Source: Lentinula raphanica (taxonomy: Eukaryota; Basidiomycota; Agaricomycetes; Agaricales; Omphalotaceae). Taken from it: a stretch of DNA of 64,000 nucleotides. This document shows, in pieces, positions 56,949 through 64,000 of the stretch (its first letter is position 1; each line of letters starts with the position of its first letter). The DNA lies in NCBI GenBank assembly GCA_027919835.1, contig JANVFP010000043.1, positions 310,001 through 374,000 on the forward strand, written 5' to 3'. The notes beneath the pieces were generated by a model, which was given only the letters and a program-made list of their open reading frames with translations, was not told the DNA's origin and searched no databases. The position numbers were made by a program, and so were the translations under genes.

Positions 56949-57044
56949 GTCGATGAAGTTGTTCTCATACCAAGCAATGAAAACTAAGTTGATAATCCCT
57001 TGATAGCTCATATCAGAGGTGGCTTTGTCTTGAAGGAGTCCCTG

Positions 57045-57240
57045 ACCAAGGGACTCAAGTATTAACTCTTTCGATATCCGCTACCACTTTATTCATTGGG
57101 TCATCAACAAAGGTTCCATTCATCTCGTCTTCTGTCCTACAGATGAGTCATGACATGGTCACCAACACTATGACCAAGGTGCTCCCATCTGCGAAAGTCA
57201 AGCATTTCGCAAGTGAACTTGGACTAAGCTCGCTTTGAGG
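57045..57240 (+). pseudogene. Copia-type RNase H C-terminal fragment
   Basis: The text DIRYHFIHWVINKGSIHLVF with CPTDE, then after a frame break TKVLPSAKVKHFASELGL, is the end of the copia polyprotein. It stops just before the LTR at 57246, with a short GGGGAAG purine tract between. Confidence 0.7.
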
Positions 57241-57245
57241 GGAAG

Positions 57246-57596
57246 TGTTGGAGTATTGACAATGAGCAAAGCGACGTTAGTTGCAGTTTCATTTCCTTAC
57301 ACAGACAATCTATTCCCGATGCACAGACATATCTGTTGTATACTTATGTTCCATAAAATTTCCTTTTGTTTTGTCTACTTACGAGCTGTGCATAGAAGTA
57401 TCTACAGTTACCTATATTTCTTGTACCGACTGTGTCGTTAGCCCCCAGAGATTGTTCTTTCTCTCTGGATGAGTTACTTTACTTTATTTATTGCCAATGT
57501 TGTACTTACTATTCCTTACTTGAAAAGGGCCTCATTCCAAGGCTCTCACCTTGCTTGTGGCTTAATTTTTGTTGAGACTCAAGCAATTATTCTACA
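57246..57596 (+). mobile_element. 3' LTR of a truncated copia element
   Basis: Starts TGTTGGAGTATTGAC right after the copia stop and the GGGGAAG tract. The best end is ATTATTCTACA at 57596, giving 351 bp. The 5' LTR and most of the element are missing. Confidence 0.6.
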
Positions 57597-57976
57597 AAAA
57601 CACAGAAGTCGGTATCATTGACTGATATGATATCTATTTAACAGAATGAAATGAAGGAATTGTCCTATAGCCCATTTGGCATGGGAAATCTGTCAAACTT
57701 TGCCCAATTTAGATAATGAAAAATCGCCTTTTTGGGATTTTTTCGCCCAATTTGGATGCTCATCAGTGGTTATCACGTTATCTTGTGTGATCATGTTATC
57801 TTGTCTCACATGTCTTTCTCGTCACTCGTATCTTCCTGTTGTATCATGCTGTTTCCCTTGTTCTTCTGTTTCTTCCATCTCCACAATGAAGCCACCCTCT
57901 CCTTCGATGGTCCAGGCTATTACTGACACTCGTGCCTTCCACTTACATCTTGACACTGTCCTAACCTTATTTTCTG

Positions 57977-58200
57977 CATCAGCAAAATCACCCTGTCTCT
58001 GGAGACTCCAGGGACACCCCCCAAATCCTGAGCAACCTCAGAGTAATAAAAATGCTTTAGAGTCTCTGGGCATCTCTGGGCATCTTTGAAAATCTCTGAG
58101 GGTGCCAAAATTTCTCTGAGAGAGCTGAAAGAGATAAAATCTCTCTAGGATTTGGGGGGTGTCCCTGGAGTCTCCAGAGACAGGTGTGATTTTCCTGATG
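57977..58200. mobile_element. Fold-back MITE H (CATCAGC family)
   Basis: 224 bp, ends CATCAGCAAAATCA and GATTTTCCTGATG, flanked by TG on both sides (57975-57976, 58201-58202). Inner arms CTCTGGAGACTCCAGGGACA and the complement. Confidence 0.85.
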
Positions 58201-59640
58201 TGAGTTGTCTTAGTTTGATAGCATGTCCTCTTGGGTTGCAGAAAGTCTTTTGCTGGACGTACCCATCTCTACCTTCCCTGAATGTGGCATCTTTCAGTCC
58301 TTTCTATGCACAATGTTGCATATGTTTTCCAATAACTTTTTGGATGCCGAATACATCTGGAAAACTATATAAAGCTCCTTGGTCCCTGAGGCTCCCCCAC
58401 AGAACCTGGGCTCCCCAGAGCTCCTCAGGGACCTCCGGTATCCTAGGCATCTAGTATTACTTGCAATGCTTTCACAAACTGTTATCCTAGACTCAAGCCA
58501 GTAACTTTGTGCATGACAGTCTGATTCGAGTGCTCCTGCTGAGAAAGTGATTCCACTCATCACGTCTCTGCCAGAGTGACTGGTTTGAGTCTACTGTTAT
58601 CCAATCTGAGGGTAATTTCTCTCTCCCTACTTCTTTTCTTTTGTTTTTGATGTATCCGCTTACCCTTTTTATCTATAAGTAGTCCCAGTTCTTCCCTGCT
58701 TCGCCTCAGAAAAACTTGTTTCAAATACATGATTCTAATTTCTGTTGCATCTACCTTGGATTTCACTACGTCTCAATTGCATGGTTCCTCTGAGTCTGTC
58801 TTTGAACATCATCTGCTGTCTTCCCATGCTGTTTCTTTGTCTTCCTCATCTTTGCCACATTGTGATTCTGAGTCCTCCCTTGATTCTTATGCTCCTCCTC
58901 TGTGATTGCTCTTCTTTTTTGGCACTATTCTTCCACTTATAATGACAGTTGCTTGTGAACATCTCCTCAATTTTGTGATGTTTGTGCTAGCACTGAACAC
59001 AATGTCTTGTCTGTATGGCTTGCAGAAGAACATTTGGTTCATCCAAATAACCCCTTATATATCTTTCATCTTTGTGACACTCAATGGTAGAAGTCCATTT
59101 TGGAAAGGCAGATTTTGTTATGGACACTCATATTGATTCAACTATTATGAATAATGTGGTACATTGCAAGTATCTCATACTTCAGTATCAAACAGGCTCA
59201 CTTCAACTCCAGTATATTTACAGGATCAGGCGATGAATTTGTACATGATGGGATGCTTGACAGTGGTGTAATGGTGAGAGAGACTGTACACCTTCACGGT
59301 CTCAATATCACCACAAATTGTGGTTATAGAGTTTCTGCACTGTTATACATGTGGATCTGAACTCTATCATTCCAGATGAGTATATGCCACTTCTGCATGT
59401 GAATCCTGTATGTATGCAGGAGGATGGTTGGGTAAACTGAAGAAGCTTTTTGACATTCTAGGTGAGAGGCAATGGGAGTAGAAACTTGGGCACTTAGTAA
59501 ATGTGAGATCAAGTTATCTCTCATTGTAAAGGAAGAAGTGCACACTTAGAGTAGTATTAGGTAATTTGTTTGTACTTGTGTGCAAAAAGCAGTCAAAACT
59601 GCTTCAATTGTTGGGGTGAGAGATACCTTGACAAGCAAGG
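58201..59640. other. Non-coding island DNA
   Basis: About 1.4 kb with only short unconvincing open frames. 58375-58450 (CTCCCCCACAGAACCTGGGC) looks like a half MITE. No gene called. Confidence 0.4.
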
Positions 59641-60075
59641 TGTTATGAAGCATAACATGTACTCCTTAGACCCCACAAATTTCCTCAAATTATCCCTCAA
59701 TATTCTTAGATTTTCCCTGATTTTTCTGGTATTTTTCCATATTTTCTTGGGCCTTAACAAGCTCTACAAGTCATTTCTCTCATTGGCCAAGCCTATGCCG
59801 AGGTGGCGCTTATTTGGCATCTTGGCATCTAAATGCAGAAGCGCCGTCTTTTACTTTTTCTCACGACTTCTTCTTCTCATCGCTCCCTTCTCCTCAACCT
59901 CTGCTTCTACCTCTCAATGCCATAGGAACCCCGGGACAACAATCAGGACAACACCAGACAATGGAGGGATAGGATAGACGGCAAGGAACGACCTTAGAGG
60001 GCTGGAGACTGCGAGGACATGGTCTGCCAGCCACTATCAGTATCAGTGCGTAATCCGTTCATTGAACAGATTACA
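59640..60075. repeat. LTR-like dispersed repeat, inverted copy
   Basis: Reverse complement of 38610-39040: shares GAGACTGCGAGGACATGGTC, CTTATTTGGCATC and AATCCGTTCATTGAACAGAT with it. Divergence is high, so an old copy. Confidence 0.6.
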
Positions 60076-60208
60076 TCTAGACTAAAGAAGATCCGTCATT
60101 AGGATAGAGACGTCGTCAACTCGCATCGATGATTCCTGACCCCCTCTTGCTCATCCTGGATCTCCAACCTTCAACAACCCTCTGTTAGGTACTGCTACAC
60201 TCTAGCCT

Positions 60209-61330
60209 TTGAGTGTACTGAAATTCAATGGTTACGAGCACAAAAATCCACACATACGGCAAAGGACTGCTGGGCAGTTTGTCTACACCGAGGGTTTGAA
60301 CTTGATTAGGGACTTAGATATCCTTAGGTTGAGATTTAGTAGTAATGTTACAAAGGTTGTTAGAGAGCACAGAGAGACTAGAAAAGCAAATAGATTCAAA
60401 ATATCTGATCTGGGGAGCCAGATACAGAGGATACAGGTAGTATTTATAGGATTCTAGGTATGTAGATATATAAGGAAATTTGTCAGTAAAGGAATGTTGG
60501 CGAGGGAACACGTCACCGTGAAGTAATTACAATGACGCGTTCCAGTGCCGCGACGCATACGTGTCGTCACTGGAACCCTCCGGCAACATCAAAGGAATAC
60601 CACAAAACGGGCACGGGTCGACATGGTTACGAATCGACCCGGCCGTCAGGTATCAGTAAGCGAATGAACAGGAGGCAAAGATTTGGGGTGTTGTTGATGA
60701 TGCTGGGTGAACCTTGGTAGTGCCGCCAGTTTTGGATCTAGGAGGGATGGTTAGCAAAAGGAGGGGTTGATGTCAGTTGTGGTGTCGTCGTTGATTGTAG
60801 CACTGTCATTGTCGATGGAAGATTTGTTGATGGGTCTGGTAGCTTGGGTAAGGTTTCTCCGGTACAGGAGGGCTATCATGAAGGCTTTCTTGATTGAGGA
60901 GATGGTTGGGAAGGACAGCCCAGGGAGGACGTACTCGAGAGGAGACAAAGGGATGTGTTAGTACATCCCACATAACGAAAATGACATGAATGGATGTTCG
61001 TGTCACCTACTTGGTAGGCCGAGGTTCGTCGTAAGGTTGATTACACGAATGGACCTTCATACGGGGGATTTTGGCGTGCCGGGGTTCCTTGTGTTCATCC
61101 TGAATTGTTGGTAATACGAAGGTTAGGGACGCCGTGTAGATTCGCAAATGGATTAGGACAGGTTAGAAGGTGGGGCCCTGGGATTGTCGTGGTTGAACGT
61201 GGGTTAGTAGTCGTCGAGTCAAAGTGTTGACCCAACGCTCCAAGTAGTCTTGAGATCCGGGGTGTTTGGTTTAAAACAAGTCGCCGATGCGACATTGTGG
61301 GCCCGGTAACGAGGTATAAAGTCGGTTCTT
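60209..61330. repeat. LTR-like dispersed repeat, direct copy fragment
   Basis: 60460-60570 (GAATGTTGGCGAGGGAACAC, CGTTCCAGTGCCG) matches 37640-37700 in the same direction. The rest is GC-richer than the island average. No open frame of note. Confidence 0.45.
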
Positions 61331-63466
61331 AGTATAATGCTTTATGACAGGTCACTTAGCACAAACACAGAGTACGACTTCACGGATTCGTCAATCAAAT
61401 TGTATTTATAGCGAGGTGTGGGGCGTTGTCAGAGATTCCGCACTATCTTATATTTCAAGTCGAACGCAGTCTTGTAAGATCTTTTAGATCAGCAATACTG
61501 GTCAGCAGAACGAAGTGACACTGATATACCAGTCGTAAGATCTGGACTAAGGGGTTGGTTTTGAGTGGCTTCCACTCGGATAAGGGGTTTTAGGCTCGGA
61601 AAGCAACGGGGTACCAGACGTTATGGTAGACCAATCGATTCCGCTCCCGGGTGAAGCAGTACTGATCACTATTCTCAGTAAAACCTCGAAGATCACGCAG
61701 ATCACCAATCACTACGTGTCAACTTGAACAGAGCCACCAAAACTCTGCACGTTCACTCGGCACAACCTGAGACCAAGTCCTCTGTATCTCCGGAACGGAG
61801 TCTACCTTCAACTAACAAGTGACAGACACCAAGTCAAACCACTCAAAAGTCGGGCTTATCGCGATGAAGTAACACACTTAATCTGCAAGGTCCGGTACGG
61901 CTTAGAAGCCTTTACTCCCACGTATGGATGAAAAGGATTACCAGTTCAGAGAGATCTGGGCGCGAAACTTATTTCATTTGTGCAGATACAGGTCTTTAAG
62001 TACACTACGAAAAGTCCAATACCCGTATTTGTCCTTGATCTAGTAGATCTAGCTATTTCTACGGACGGAGTCCGATAATATACACTTAAATAGTAAAATA
62101 TAACTGAAACGATACAAACACGCAAGGAAATAGTAAGGAAAACAGAGAAAAAGATGAAACTTGTCCGTATTTCGTCGTACTTTCGCCAGATCTAGAAGAC
62201 CAAGCAAGTTCCGACCATGGTCTGTGCGGCATCCACATGCTAGGGTGCCTAACTCGTCAGAGTGGCTCCTGCCTGTGTTGCTCAAGTGTTTCCGACGAAT
62301 TTGCTTCCGCGGAATGGTAGTGGTCTTCCCAAGTTAATGAGATAGACTCGTAACAGTGGTTGGTCTCGCGGATCAGGTAGGTCTGGTCCGTAGCTTTCGA
62401 ACGGTATGCATATAGCCTGGTGTTCTGGAGCGGACAACGAAGGTAAATGCTTCAGAAGTGTTTTCCGTAGGTTTCCGCGCGTTTCCGTGAGTACTGGTCA
62501 AAGCTGTACATAGCATACGCTATATCCCAGTTTAGAACTTGAACATATGCGTGTTTCCGCTGCGGGTTTCACCCGTACTGCCACGGAAATACTAGATCAT
62601 CATGTTTCCGACAGTTTCCGCTACTTTGCGTAGGGTTTCCGTGTGGTAACTCGTCCGGATAGGCTCTCATCGTGTCTGATCTGCTAGATCAAGTGAAATT
62701 TCCATCATCACAGCCAAGTACCAAACTCAGTTGTGCCGATCCGGCAGATCTCGATACTAAGTCGATATTCCCTTGGTGTGCTCGTGCCAGTAGTCAGCAT
62801 TCTTGAAGGATCCCCGACCAAGGGTGCGAGCAATAGCTCTAAGTGGATATTTATGGCTGATCCTGCCAAAGGATCTGTATCCCAGCTTATACTGATACAA
62901 GTTTGACTGCTAGTTCGGGCTCACTACAGTCCTTATTGATACTATGCAACGGTCTAAGTTGATCTTTTTGATCATTGCACGCCTGCGCGGAAAAACCGCG
63001 CAACATCTCCCCCAAACTAAAGATCTGACCGTCCCCGGTCATCGCTATGGGTAGTGTAGGCTCGTATTCCTTGAAAGGAGTGGTACTGTAGCTGTTCCGA
63101 CAGATCAATCACTTTTCCGCAACATTCTGACCTGATTATACCCGGTGATCTAACAGATCAAGTTGATCCGTTGATCTTAGCACCCGTACCGACAACTCCG
63201 CTGTCCTCTTGTCGAAAACGCTAAGTCCTCGGTTTGTTATCGGCGCTTAATTTCCGAGTGTGATATCATGACGTAAATCACGCTTCTAATTCTATCACAT
63301 CACATACACACTTCCTCAAACGACTTCTTTTCAACATTTTACATACTATCCCTATGCCTAGGCCTGGGATTAGTAAGTGCTGACAAAGGTTCAACGGACT
63401 TAGAAAATTTTCTAAGTTCGTTTTTCTTCCTTTCCCTCTCCCATCGTCGTCCACATCCTCGACACG
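61331..63466. other. GATC-rich leader of the terminal open frame
   Basis: No gene recognised. The tract 61478-63178 contains 27 GATC tetramers by my count, many as pairs (TGATCTGCTAGATCA, TGATCTAACAGATCA, CCGATCCGGCAGATC). It may be the LTR or 5' leader of the element encoding the following open frame. Confidence 0.45.
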
Positions 63467-64000
63467 ATGGCGTCGTCCTCGAAGGCCTCGTCTTCCATGC
63501 TTCCTGCCTCTTCTTCTAAACGGACAACGGGGCATCGCGTATACGGGGTTACCCCGCTGGCATCTTCCCTGGTGTCTCAAGACACGGATCCCGAATCCGT
63601 ACACAAGGTCCAGGTTTACAACGCTGTTAGAGTCGTGGGTGATATCCCTTCCGACAAAGCTGCTCTCTTCCTTCCTGCTTCTGCCGAAGAATGTTCTGTG
63701 CTGGTGAACAACTTCCGTCGTTTCCCTAATTCTGCTCCTCCGGCGTTCCACCTATCTCAGTATGCCAAACTTGACAAGCTCGATTTCCACAAGGCTGTTG
63801 CCAACTTAGCCCCCGCTCCTGCTCCTGCCACTTTTTATCCCCCCCGTTATATTCGGGCGTGCTCTGTCTTTTCGGAAGGTCGCGCCTCCTTGGGAGAGGG
63901 CCTCCTCTTGTTCCAGGCGTTGTCCCTCCTGCAGCGCGCTTTTGCCAAAATCATCAACGGGCATCATTCCAAAGCCGACAATAGTCGCCGTGTGCTACAA
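63467..64000 (+). CDS. Hypothetical protein, N-terminal 178 residues, runs off window
   Basis: From the ATG at 63467 (MASSSKASSSMLPASSSK) the frame is open for 178 codons to the last base, so the stop lies outside. The start is Ser-rich; then come HRVYGVTPLASSLVS, SVHKVQVYNAVRVVGDIP and FRRFPNSAPPAFHLSQYAKL, and a Pro/Ala linker (LAPAPAPATFYPP). No domain was recognised. GC content is higher than in the surrounding island. Its position behind a repeat-like leader suggests a Gag-like or other mobile-element protein, but a host gene is equally possible. Confidence 0.55.
   Translation, partial: MASSSKASSSMLPASSSKRTTGHRVYGVTPLASSLVSQDTDPESVHKVQVYNAVRVVGDIPSDKAALFLPASAEECSVLVNNFRRFPNSAPPAFHLSQYAKLDKLDFHKAVANLAPAPAPATFYPPRYIRACSVFSEGRASLGEGLLLFQALSLLQRAFAKIINGHHSKADNSRRVLQ

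Noticed and set aside
1..64000. CRISPR arrays, operons, ribosome binding sites, rRNA
   Set aside because: The window is eukaryotic; the tandem repeats found are ankyrin-coding or minisatellite, not spacer-separated repeats.

Overview
The window reads as chromosomal DNA of a basidiomycete, most likely an agaric mushroom. Genes are broken by many short introns (about 48-90 bp, GT..AG). The conserved genes resemble agaricomycete families, and the mobile DNA includes a Plavaka-type transposon, a pogo-like DDE element, copia and other LTR elements, and many fold-back MITEs. No prokaryotic features, rRNA, CRISPR or convincing tRNA genes were seen.

Left part (1 to about 28.1 kb) is gene-dense. In order it holds: a forkhead transcription factor (minus, runs off the left edge), DNA ligase IV (minus), a Gin4/Kcc4-like kinase (plus), Arp2/3 subunit 2 (minus), a cytidylyltransferase-like protein with altered catalytic motifs (plus), a Zap1-like zinc-finger factor (minus) and a vacuolar carboxypeptidase S-like M20 peptidase (plus). 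Next comes a small duplicated array: F-box remnant, F-box gene A, XPG/FEN-type nuclease, F-box gene B, nuclease remnant. It ends with a decayed FAD monooxygenase and an intact cytochrome P450 (minus). The gene models were checked by reading across splice sites; most keep one open frame through all exons.

Right part (about 28.1 to 64 kb) is an AT-richer transposon island. It contains nine fold-back MITEs of one family, six or seven of them with a clean 2-bp target duplication. A 3.18-kb pogo-like transposon has TA duplications, and its unoccupied target lies in a second copy of the host repeat near 54.1 kb. A 1.46-kb hAT-like non-autonomous element has an 8-bp duplication, also with an empty site near 54.6 kb. 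A Plavaka transposase gene is interrupted by two LTR insertions and one MITE. There are LINE, copia and TRIM-like remnants and a 2.3-kb element with 317-bp inverted ends. Two intact-looking genes lie inside the island: a 154-residue coiled-coil protein directly downstream of the Plavaka gene, and an 882-residue NACHT-ankyrin (NLR-like) protein. The last 534 bases hold an open frame that runs off the right edge, preceded by a GATC-rich stretch.

No wholly new system is proven here. The best leads are the MITE family with variable 2-bp duplications, the precisely datable nested insertions with empty sites, the duplicated F-box/nuclease array, the probable cytidylyltransferase pseudoenzyme, and the NACHT-ankyrin gene with near-identical repeats inside transposon DNA.
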